A DNA stretch of 64,000 nt. Origin: Morganella morganii_D. Its GTDB lineage: Bacteria; Pseudomonadota; Gammaproteobacteria; Enterobacterales; Enterobacteriaceae. Location: the NCBI GenBank assembly GCA_044772875.1, contig CP173058.1:2294001-2358000 (forward strand), written 5' to 3'. This document shows positions 37,079 through 45,521 of the stretch, piece by piece. The stretch's first letter is position 1. The number at the start of each line of letters is the position of its first letter. Below the pieces are notes generated by a model. That model was not told where the DNA came from, did not search any database, and worked only from the letters and a program-made list of their open reading frames with translations. The translations under genes and the position numbers were made by a program.

Positions 37079-38095
37079 TTATTTCTTATGTTTAAAATCA
37101 ATTACCATACGGCCGGTAAATTTGCCCTGTTCCATCTCTTCAAAAATAGCATTGATATCTTCAAGCGGACGCATAGCCACTTTCGGCACAACTTTACCTT
37201 CCGCACCGAAACGGAATGCTTCTTTCAGGTCTTCACGGGTTCCCACCAGAGAACCGACGACTTCGATGCCGTCCAGCACCAGACGCGGAATACTCAGATC
37301 CATTGTTTCAACCGGCAGACCCACCGCCACAACACGCCCCGCAGCACGGACACAGCCGACGGCAGAGTTAAATGCGGATTTGGCTACTGCTGTTACCACT
37401 GCGGCATGAGCACCACCCAGTTCTTTCTGAATGATATCATCGACATTATCTGTCTTCGGATTCAGCGTCAGATCCGCGCCCATCTCTTTTGCCAGCGCCA
37501 GTTGTTTATCATTAACATCAATGGCGATTACTTTGGCATTAAAGACATTTTTGGCATATTGCAGCGCCAGGTTTCCTAACCCGCCGAGACCGTAAATCGC
37601 CAGCCACTGTCCCGGCTTGATTCCGGAAACTTTAATGGCTTTATAAGTGGTCACACCGGCACAGGTAATGCTGCTCGCCGCAGCAGAATCCAGCCCATCC
37701 GGTACTTTGACAGCATAATCCGCAGTCACAATACACTCTTCCGCCATACCGCCATCCACGGTATAGCCGGCATTTTTCACTTCGCGGCAGAATGTTTCTT
37801 TACCGCTGTTACAGTATTCACAATGACCGCAGCCACGGAAAAACCATGCCACACTGGCACGATCGCCGACTTTCAGCGAGGTGACGCCTTCTGCGATTTC
37901 AGTAACCACACCGATACCTTCATGCCCGAGGATCACACCGGATACATCACCAAAATCCGCATTTTTCACATGCAGGTCAGTGTGACACACACCGCAGCAT
38001 TCCATTTTCAGCAGGGCTTCCCCATATTTCAGAGGCCGTAATGTTTTCTCTTTGATTTCTACGGTCTTATTTTTTGCGACAACAGCTGCTTTCAT
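37079..38095 (-). CDS. adhP: Zinc alcohol dehydrogenase AdhP
   Basis: The 338-residue protein is close to E. coli AdhP throughout. Catalytic zinc ligands are in CCGVCHTDLH (Cys and nearby His) and GHEGIGVV, structural zinc cysteines in GCGHCEYCNSGKETFC, and the NAD-binding turn is GLGGLGNLALQ. It interconverts ethanol or other primary alcohols and aldehydes with NAD in the cytosol. It is a single-gene unit with its own terminator. Confidence 0.96.
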   Translation of the reverse strand: MKAAVVAKNKTVEIKEKTLRPLKYGEALLKMECCGVCHTDLHVKNADFGDVSGVILGHEGIGVVTEIAEGVTSLKVGDRASVAWFFRGCGHCEYCNSGKETFCREVKNAGYTVDGGMAEECIVTADYAVKVPDGLDSAAASSITCAGVTTYKAIKVSGIKPGQWLAIYGLGGLGNLALQYAKNVFNAKVIAIDVNDKQLALAKEMGADLTLNPKTDNVDDIIQKELGGAHAAVVTAVAKSAFNSAVGCVRAAGRVVAVGLPVETMDLSIPRLVLDGIEVVGSLVGTREDLKEAFRFGAEGKVVPKVAMRPLEDINAIFEEMEQGKFTGRMVIDFKHKK

Positions 38096-38269
38096 AGTTC
38101 ACCTCAATGATGGAGCAACAGAAAAGTTATGTTCAGTTCAGCAACATAACGACCATTAACTGTTTTATTCTAGCGTGAAATACGGAACAATACTGCACAC
38201 TGAATGCCAATGATTACAGCTATCATTAATAAGGAATACTGTATTCAGTGCTATATCTGCCATTATCTG

Positions 38270-39163
38270 TTACAGACGTGATGCAGGATACAGTGGTGCA
38301 GGAAACGGTTCCCGCGGCTCATTCCCGATAGTGCCGAACCGGGCATCTCCGCTGTTCCAGTCACTGACTGCCTGCTGTAATGTCTGTGTGTCATAGCCGG
38401 CAAAATTCCACCACATCATAATCTTCTCCTGTACCGGCGTCCCTCCCAGCAGCAGCAGCCTTGAGCCTTTCATCAGTGTCAGTGCAACAGAAGATAACCC
38501 TTCGCCGATGTACACCAGCTCATTGGCGGTATAGATTTCACCACAGTACGTCAGCTGGCCTTCCAGCACAAAGATGCCGTATTCAAAATCCGGCCTGGTA
38601 TCCAGTGTGGTTTGCGTTGCCTGCTGTGCCAGCAAATCCATGCCAATCAGAGGGGAAAACTGCAGAACCGGCGAACAGCGATCGCCATATTCGCCGGTCA
38701 GTAATGTGAAACTGACCTGTTCATGATGCCAGACAGGCAAGTCAGGGTAGTGATCAAAACGCGGCGCAATCGTACTGTCCGCAGGAGGCAGCGCAATCCA
38801 GAGCTGTGCAGCGTGCAGACGGGCATTTCTGCCGGCAGAATCTTCAGTATGCGTGATACCGCGCCCGGCTGTCATCAGATTCACCTGCCCCGGGCGGATA
38901 ATCTGTTCTGACCCGAGGCTGTCCCTGTGCAGTACTTCACCTTCCAGCATCCAGGTGAAGGTCTGTAAACCGATGTGCGGATGCGGCCCGACTTTCATGC
39001 CGTCATCCCCTTTAAAAACCGCCGGACCGGCATGATCCAGAAAACACCAGGCGCCTATCTGACGGCACTCCTTTACCGGTAATGCACGGGATACCGGCAC
39101 GCCGCCGACATCTTTAATCCGTGCGCTGATACGCCGGGGTAAGACCTTTTGCTTATCTGTCAT
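38270..39163 (-). CDS. Pirin-family bicupin protein
   Basis: The 297-residue protein has the pirin amino cupin with the metal-binding pattern GPHPHIGLQTFTWMLEGEVLH (here HPHIGLQTF plus the later GITHTE), and a second cupin with LLLLGGTPVQEKIMMWWNF. Related proteins (YhhW, YhaK) have quercetin 2,3-dioxygenase activity or act in redox response. It is monocistronic and located between adhP and the type I exporter; no functional link is evident. Confidence 0.93.
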   Translation of the reverse strand: MTDKQKVLPRRISARIKDVGGVPVSRALPVKECRQIGAWCFLDHAGPAVFKGDDGMKVGPHPHIGLQTFTWMLEGEVLHRDSLGSEQIIRPGQVNLMTAGRGITHTEDSAGRNARLHAAQLWIALPPADSTIAPRFDHYPDLPVWHHEQVSFTLLTGEYGDRCSPVLQFSPLIGMDLLAQQATQTTLDTRPDFEYGIFVLEGQLTYCGEIYTANELVYIGEGLSSVALTLMKGSRLLLLGGTPVQEKIMMWWNFAGYDTQTLQQAVSDWNSGDARFGTIGNEPREPFPAPLYPASRL

Positions 39164-39283
39164 GGTGCCACCTGCCTTGTCAGTGAGAGAGTGCCGTCAG
39201 CACTGCGGACGGCGGCCTTAAGGTATCAGTATACTGAGAAAGCACCGCATGTCATGTGCCGGCATACAGGGCTGATGACAGGA

Positions 39284-40507
39284 TCAGCGCTCCCGCAGGG
39301 CCTCATTCGCCCGGTTCAGCGGTTTGATAAGATAACGGAGAATCGATTTACTGCCGGTTTTAATATCCACTTCCGCAACCATTCCCGGGAAGATCCGGAA
39401 CTCTTTACCGGCTTTGTTAGTCAGCACGTCATGCCCGGTGCGGATAAGTACGCGATAATAGACATGGTCGCGCTGAATTTCATCTTCCAGCGTATCCGGG
39501 GAAATCAGGATCACTTCCCCTTCCAGCCCGCCGTAAATGGCATAGTCATACGCCGTGATTTTAACCAGTGCCGGGTCATTCAGGCGGATATGGGCAATAT
39601 CCTGCGGGGATATTTTAGCCTCGACAATCAGCTGATCATCCAGCGGAATGATATCCATAATTTTCCCGCCCGGCGCGATGACCCCGCCGATGGTATTCAC
39701 TTCAATATTTTTCACAATCCCGCGTACCGGAGAAACTACTTTGGCACGTTGCAGGGCATCATCCCGTGCCCGTATGACAGACTCCAGTTCTTCCAGCTCT
39801 TTATTCACCTCTGCCAGTTGTTCACGCGCATTCACCACATATTCATTACGCAGTTCCTGTTTTTTGCTCTCCAGTTCGGAAATAGTCCGTTTCAGACGGA
39901 TTAATTCCACTTCACCCGACGCACCGGATTTAACAAGGCGCTGTAATATCATCTCTTCACGGCGGTAAAGCCCGAGAGAATCACTGATACCTTTGACAGA
40001 CTGCTCCAGTCGCTCTTTGCGGGATTTGTACAGGCGTTGTTCAGCATTCACCAGTTCAGCGTCCTGTTTTACATCATCCGGAATAATAAACTCACCGGAA
40101 GAGACTTCCGCCTTCAGACGCGCCGCTTTGATTCGGTTTGCTTTATAACGGCTGCGGCTTTCATCCAGTGAGGATTCAAACCGGGTTTCATCCAGATACG
40201 CTATCACCTGACCTTTCTCAACAATCGCCCCTTCACGTACTTCCAGTGAGGAGAGGAGCCCGCCCTCCAGTGACTGCACGACCTGCTCGCGGGATGACGG
40301 AATAATTTTCCCCTGTCCTTTGGTGATTTCATCCACGTCAGACAGGGCTGCCCAGATCAGCAGAATAATAAAGAAACCGAAGATCACCGCAATCAGCCGG
40401 GCAAGACGCGGCAGGCTCGGTTCGTGCCGGCCGCCGTAGAAAAAAGGCACGCCCCGCAGATTGGTTTCCGGCGCCTGTTTTATGATCTGAGGATTTAATT
40501 TTTTCAT
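39284..40507 (-). CDS. HlyD-family membrane fusion protein of type I exporter (LapC-like)
   Basis: The 407-residue protein has one amino-terminal membrane segment (LIAVIFGFFIILLIWAAL), a biotinyl-lipoyl type domain, a long coiled coil (about 110-245) and a carboxyl beta domain typical of HlyD/LapC. It bridges the inner-membrane ABC transporter to the outer-membrane channel. One base separates it from the ABC gene, so the three exporter genes form one unit (TolC-like, ABC, HlyD). Confidence 0.93.
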   Translation of the reverse strand: MKKLNPQIIKQAPETNLRGVPFFYGGRHEPSLPRLARLIAVIFGFFIILLIWAALSDVDEITKGQGKIIPSSREQVVQSLEGGLLSSLEVREGAIVEKGQVIAYLDETRFESSLDESRSRYKANRIKAARLKAEVSSGEFIIPDDVKQDAELVNAEQRLYKSRKERLEQSVKGISDSLGLYRREEMILQRLVKSGASGEVELIRLKRTISELESKKQELRNEYVVNAREQLAEVNKELEELESVIRARDDALQRAKVVSPVRGIVKNIEVNTIGGVIAPGGKIMDIIPLDDQLIVEAKISPQDIAHIRLNDPALVKITAYDYAIYGGLEGEVILISPDTLEDEIQRDHVYYRVLIRTGHDVLTNKAGKEFRIFPGMVAEVDIKTGSKSILRYLIKPLNRANEALRER

Positions 40508-40508
40508 C

Positions 40509-42659
40509 TCAGCTCTCCGCCTTTGCCGGTGTCTCTGAGCCGGACATCAGATTTTTAAGCACCTCATCGCGGGCACCATCCAGTGCAATCCGCCCGTTGT
40601 TCATCACAATAATCCGGTCTGCCAGTTGCAGAACACTGGTGCGGTGCGTGGTGACAATCAGGGTTTTATCCTGAGACCAGGTTTTCAGCCCGGCAATCAG
40701 TTTCTGTTCCGCGATTTCATCCAGTGCGGATGTCGGTTCATCCAGCAGCACGATATTCGGATTGGTCAGGATAGTTCTGGCCAGCAATACCGCCTGACGC
40801 TGCCCGCCGGATAACCCGACTCCGCCTTCCCACAACACGCGGCTTAATCCCTGCGGGCTGCTGCTGACCAGATCCGCCACACCGGCAATCTGTAATGCAC
40901 GGATAATCTCCGCATCATCTGCTTTCGGCGCACCCAGCGTCATGTTATCGCGCAGTGTGCCGTGCAGCAGACGGGAGTTTGCCCCGAGATAACCGATATC
41001 ACGGCGGACGTCATAAGGATCTATCGCCGCCAGATTGATACCGTCCAGCCGGATCTGTCCGGCCACCGGATCCAGTAACCCGCTCAGTGCATAAAGTAAG
41101 GTGGATTTCCCGGAGCCGTTACGGCCGAGAATCGCAATTTTTTCACCCGGACGGATAGTCAGCGAGCTGATAGCCAGTACCGGACTGGCCTGCAAATCAT
41201 AGGTCACTTCTGCGTTTTCAAATTCATAATGGCCGGTCAGAGACGGCTTGTGGACAAGACGGGTGCCGTACTGTGCATCAACCGGTTTTTCCATCAGCTC
41301 ATTCAGACTTTTCAGAGAGACTTTGGTGGATTGCCAGCGTGCCAGCAAACCGGAGATCTGTGCCATCGGTGCCATCATCCGTGAACTCAGAATCGATGCC
41401 CCCAGCAACGCACCAGTGGTAATCGCCCCTTCCATCACCAGGAATGCCCCGCACAATACCGTGACCGCAAATACCAGTGTCTGAATGGTCTGGCTCCAGG
41501 TCATCAGCCCCTGCGTGATAAACCTTACTTTCAGGCTGGTATCCCCCACCTTTTCGTTCAGATAGTTCCATTCCTGCTGAAAACGCGGCTCTGCACGGTG
41601 AAATTTGATATCTTCCGCGCACTGAACAGCCTCAATTAATGACGCATTACGCAGTGTACTCTCACGCATCGCTTCATTGGCCAGGACTGCCAGTTTCGGC
41701 TGTAACAGCAGGCCCGGCACGATCATCACAAACAGCGCTGCCAGCGGTATCAGGGCCAGCGGCCCGGCGATCAGCCATAAAATGGCGAGGAACAAAAAGA
41801 AGAAAGGCAGATCAGAAGCGGCGGTGACGGTGGTTGATGTGATGGTTTCGCGGACGTTTTCCAGCTCACGCAACTGAGACACAAACGTACCGGTGGAACG
41901 CATCCGCTCTTTCATCCGGATGCGCAGCGCATGACCGAAAACTGTATCCGTGATTTTCAGATCCGCCCGCTTACCGATAAGGTCAATCAGCCGCACCCGC
42001 ATAATCCGCATCGTAAACTCGAATCCTGCCGCAATCAGCACACCGGTAAACAGCACCAGCAGTGTCGGAATAGATTTTCCGGGAATGACGCGGTCATAAA
42101 CCTGCATCGAAAACAGAATCGGGCCCAGCGCCAGTATGTTCGCCAGCAGCGCCGCAATCAGCACTGACGTAAAATATTTGCGATCGCGCAGGACGATATC
42201 CCAAAACCAGTTCTTTTTAAACGGCCTGATATAATCATCCACCCGCGCATCCGGTACATTGCGTTCCGGCCGGGTCAGAATGACCTCACCGCCCTGCGTC
42301 AGCTTCAGCAAATCGTCCATCGCGATATGGTTTTTATGCTCTCCGCCGCCCGGCAGAATGACCTGTACACGGCCGTCCCCGGAGATGCTTTCCGCATACA
42401 TCGCCTGCCCGTCCGGCAGAGCCACAATAAACGGCAGATACCAGGGATTCAGCATCTCCCGGGTCAGCGGTACCCATTCCAGCACCAGCCCGGTATTACG
42501 CGCCAGACGCTGAAGTTCAGTCCGGTGTTCCGTTCCGCTGCTGTAGGAAAAATTGACTCTGACATTCTCTTCCGAGACCGGCAGACGATAGTGGCGTGCA
42601 GCGAGGAGTAACGCCTGCAGCCAGCTTTCACTGTGTTCGTTATTTTGTTCTGAGATCAC
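40509..42659 (-). CDS. Type I secretion ABC transporter with degenerate C39-like domain (LapB-like)
   Basis: The 716-residue protein has an amino-terminal C39-like domain without the catalytic Cys (SWLQALLLAARHYRLPVSE), six membrane helices (about 155-430) and an ATPase with GRNGSGKST, LSGGQRQAVLLAR and VLLDEPTSALDE. The inactive peptidase domain is typical of exporters of large RTX and BapA/LapA adhesins and argues against a double-glycine peptide substrate. It overlaps the TolC-like stop by four bases. Confidence 0.94.
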   Translation of the reverse strand: MISEQNNEHSESWLQALLLAARHYRLPVSEENVRVNFSYSSGTEHRTELQRLARNTGLVLEWVPLTREMLNPWYLPFIVALPDGQAMYAESISGDGRVQVILPGGGEHKNHIAMDDLLKLTQGGEVILTRPERNVPDARVDDYIRPFKKNWFWDIVLRDRKYFTSVLIAALLANILALGPILFSMQVYDRVIPGKSIPTLLVLFTGVLIAAGFEFTMRIMRVRLIDLIGKRADLKITDTVFGHALRIRMKERMRSTGTFVSQLRELENVRETITSTTVTAASDLPFFFLFLAILWLIAGPLALIPLAALFVMIVPGLLLQPKLAVLANEAMRESTLRNASLIEAVQCAEDIKFHRAEPRFQQEWNYLNEKVGDTSLKVRFITQGLMTWSQTIQTLVFAVTVLCGAFLVMEGAITTGALLGASILSSRMMAPMAQISGLLARWQSTKVSLKSLNELMEKPVDAQYGTRLVHKPSLTGHYEFENAEVTYDLQASPVLAISSLTIRPGEKIAILGRNGSGKSTLLYALSGLLDPVAGQIRLDGINLAAIDPYDVRRDIGYLGANSRLLHGTLRDNMTLGAPKADDAEIIRALQIAGVADLVSSSPQGLSRVLWEGGVGLSGGQRQAVLLARTILTNPNIVLLDEPTSALDEIAEQKLIAGLKTWSQDKTLIVTTHRTSVLQLADRIIVMNNGRIALDGARDEVLKNLMSGSETPAKAES

Positions 42660-44272
42660 CGGAGACTCCGAAGAGATTCATTGGATAATTGCAAACTTTC
42701 GCGGAACCGTCCTAACTGAGAAGAGCAACTGATGCTGGTTGCCAGATAATCATATTTCGCCGCCGCATAATCGCGCCGGGACTGATGCCATTCCTGATCC
42801 GCATTCAGCAGGTCAATAATACTGCGCTGTCCGAGTGACACATACTGCTCCTGATAAAGACGGGTCACGTCTTTCAGGGAGAGATTACGGGAATCAAGCA
42901 GCTTCATGCGCTGTTCCAGTTCATTCAGGCGGATTTGCTGATTACGCCGGTTATTTTCAACCACGTTTTGAGTATGCTGAATTTCTGCATTTGCCGCATT
43001 TTCCTGATAAACGGCCATGCGTTGTTTGGATCCGCTGGTATAAAAATTCGACAGCGGCACATTGACCGTCAGTTCAATGCTGTGATCTTCCCGGCCATAA
43101 CGGTCGGTATCTTTTGCATCAAACCGCTGCTGATATGACCCCTGTAATGCAATACCCGGCATCGACTCGCGTTTGGCCGCCTCGCGGTCACGTTGTGCTA
43201 CCGTTAAGCCGGCCCTGGCGGCCAGCACAACAGGAACGGTGTTAAAATCAATATCCTGTGAATAACACTGCCGGCTGTACATCGCGACATCAATCGGTTG
43301 TGAGGAAAGCTGACCGACAGACATTCCGGTCATCCGATTCAGATTCAGGATCTGGTTTTCATGTTCCAGTTTCAGGGTGTTGAGCTGTAACTGTGCGGTA
43401 TCGACACGGGCTTCCGCCTGCACCAGATCGGCGCGGGAAGCCGCACCGGCCGCTGTTCTCTCCCGGGCCAGTTCAGTAATATGCTGTACCGAAACCAGCT
43501 GTTCTTCCGCCAGTACGATATATTCCTGATAGCGTTTGATATCGAGATACAGCATCGCGGTTTTTTCTGCCACTTCATCGGCATTCACAAAAACATGCAA
43601 CAGTGACTGGTCACTGCGGGCAACGAGAGAATCTATCTGTGATGATACCCGGCCGAATGAATAAAGTAACTGGCTGACACTGGCGGTAGTAACATAACCT
43701 TTATCATTGTTATTCAGGCTGCGGGAAACCCCGAGTCCCGGTTGCGGATAGTATTCCGTTTCTTTCTGATACACGGCTTCCAGCTGAGCGCGGTACTGGT
43801 TAACCAACGCTGACAAACCGGCATCCCAGTCCAGGGATTTAATAACTGCATCCTGTAGTGTCAGGCCGCCGGGAAGGCTATTTTGTCCTGCCGTTCCGGC
43901 CATTACCGCGCCGGTTGCAGCCGGTTGTGATTCCGGCAGGTTATTCTGAATAGAACGCTGGCGGATGATTTCTGTTTCAGAGGCGACCGGATCGCCGGTC
44001 AGCGGCACCAGCGGAGCCACAGAAAGTGAGGACTCCTCAGCAGAGATAATCCGTTCCCTGCGGGGAATGGTCTGACGGGCCGGATACTGAGGTATGCCGG
44101 CAGGTTTGGCTTCCTCACCACTGTCCCCGGTCAGTTCGGGTTCCTGCCCGGCTTCCATTGCCGCTTTATAACCAAATGCACCCAGAGAAACCGCCGCAGG
44201 AACCTGATGTATATATATACCGGTCATAATCGCGGCCACAGAAAGATTGCGTATAAACCAATTTACTTTCAC
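42656..44272 (-). CDS. TolC-family outer-membrane channel with Pro-rich amino extension (LapE-like)
   Basis: The 538-residue protein has a signal peptide-like start, then about 100 residues rich in Pro, Ser and Glu (ARQTIPRRERIISAEES, VAPLVPLTGDPVAS) before the efflux-channel repeat domain that begins near GLTLQDAVIKSLDWD. Carboxyl features (LYQEQYVSLGQRSIIDLLNAD) are standard. It forms the outer exit duct for the ABC/HlyD pair. The extension is unusual for TolC itself (about 490 residues). Confidence 0.92.
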   Translation of the reverse strand: MKVNWFIRNLSVAAIMTGIYIHQVPAAVSLGAFGYKAAMEAGQEPELTGDSGEEAKPAGIPQYPARQTIPRRERIISAEESSLSVAPLVPLTGDPVASETEIIRQRSIQNNLPESQPAATGAVMAGTAGQNSLPGGLTLQDAVIKSLDWDAGLSALVNQYRAQLEAVYQKETEYYPQPGLGVSRSLNNNDKGYVTTASVSQLLYSFGRVSSQIDSLVARSDQSLLHVFVNADEVAEKTAMLYLDIKRYQEYIVLAEEQLVSVQHITELARERTAAGAASRADLVQAEARVDTAQLQLNTLKLEHENQILNLNRMTGMSVGQLSSQPIDVAMYSRQCYSQDIDFNTVPVVLAARAGLTVAQRDREAAKRESMPGIALQGSYQQRFDAKDTDRYGREDHSIELTVNVPLSNFYTSGSKQRMAVYQENAANAEIQHTQNVVENNRRNQQIRLNELEQRMKLLDSRNLSLKDVTRLYQEQYVSLGQRSIIDLLNADQEWHQSRRDYAAAKYDYLATSISCSSQLGRFRESLQLSNESLRSLR

Positions 44273-44766
44273 TGCTCAGACCCTATGCTGACTCATACCG
44301 GTGCAGGGGTATTTCCGGCCGGAATTATTATAATTACCACCACCCGGGCTGCATGATGAAAAACAGCCATCAGACTGATGAATGGCCCGGAGAGTCAGCA
44401 GCATCTGATGGCGCTGCCGCAGAAGTAAGCAGAAAACAGAATCTGTTCCGGGATAACAGCTGAACAACGCTAGCTTATCAAAAAGCAGTACGGATTTTTC
44501 GGTGATAGTCATAACATTAAATGTTAATGTCAGGTGAAATAGCCTGAATAACAATCCGCAGACAAAGAAATATATGGCAATAACTTTTTATTGCCTTTAA
44601 TAAATCCGTATCCGCAAACAGATACCCGCAGTATGTTATTTCAAATAACAACAATGCAAACGAATTATTACAAATAACCATCATTATAAGATGAATGCTA
44701 TTTATATTTTATCATTCATCATATAATGACCTGCCGGAGCAAAGTATCATAACGCGATAGATTTAA
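44273..44766. other. Gap upstream of the type I exporter
   Basis: The 494 bases contain the exporter promoter by position but no recognisable gene. A small hairpin (GGCAATAA with TTATTGCC, 44576-44595) is the only structure I see; it could be a weak terminator. The stretch 44590-44760 is very AT-rich. Confidence 0.4.
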
Positions 44767-45330
44767 TTACCTGCCGCAGTAATATTTTGCCGCATTATAA
44801 CTGTCTGTATTCGGGAATACGGATAGTTTTTCAACTTTACCGATATCTTCATGACTGGTATCCAGTCTGCGGGAATAAATAATACGATCATTCATTATGT
44901 ACACTTTGGAAAGCTGATAGCCGGAAAAATTCAGGCAGTCCAGTGACCATGTCTCCACAATCCTGTTAAAGAACATACCATTAGGCTTTCCCTTATCCGA
45001 CATTTCCATTTTTTTATCACCATTCAACTGAATCATAAACGAAAATGTAATATTGAGTGTACTGCTCATTTTCGGATTTTCTTTGGTGAAAAAAAGACTG
45101 AATTCATTTTTTTGATCACGAATACCGGAATCGATCCATTCCGTTTCCGCGACACGGATAATATCACCGGACACACCCGGTTGTGATGTTGTAACCGGCT
45201 TAGTCTGCTCTGCTGTATTGACAGGATCCGGTACTGAATTAAGAAATTTTTCTGCTGATGAAAAAAAACTGACCGCTGACAATGATAACAAAAGTATACC
45301 GTTCAGTATTACGCTGCTTGTTCTGTTCAT
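44767..45330 (-). CDS. Unknown exported or membrane-anchored protein near the microcin exporter
   Basis: The 187-residue protein starts with a clear hydrophobic signal or anchor (ILNGILLLSLSAVSFFSSA). The remainder is soluble with two Cys (WSLDCLNFSGY and the terminal KYYCGR) that could pair. No family is recognised. It follows the peptidase-containing ABC transporter on the same strand by about 190 bases, so it may belong to the microcin unit as accessory or immunity factor, but there is no sequence support for that role. Confidence 0.6.
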   Translation of the reverse strand: MNRTSSVILNGILLLSLSAVSFFSSAEKFLNSVPDPVNTAEQTKPVTTSQPGVSGDIIRVAETEWIDSGIRDQKNEFSLFFTKENPKMSSTLNITFSFMIQLNGDKKMEMSDKGKPNGMFFNRIVETWSLDCLNFSGYQLSKVYIMNDRIIYSRRLDTSHEDIGKVEKLSVFPNTDSYNAAKYYCGR

Positions 45331-45521
45331 AAGTATTAATATCCCTGTTTATTATTTTTTCCGTGAAGAAAAGTCTATCATTACCATGTCCTGATGTGAA
45401 AAATAAAATAATTTCCGGAAAATTCGTATAAAAATCAGAAAATACCATAAGAGTTATAGCATTAATCGTAATGAAAAATACCTATATAGCGATTATTATT
45501 TTTGGTTATATTTATGCTGGT

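Noticed and set aside
37122..37579. Plus-strand open frames opposite adhP
   Set aside because: They lie within adhP, which is complete and conserved on the other strand, and have no ribosome sites.
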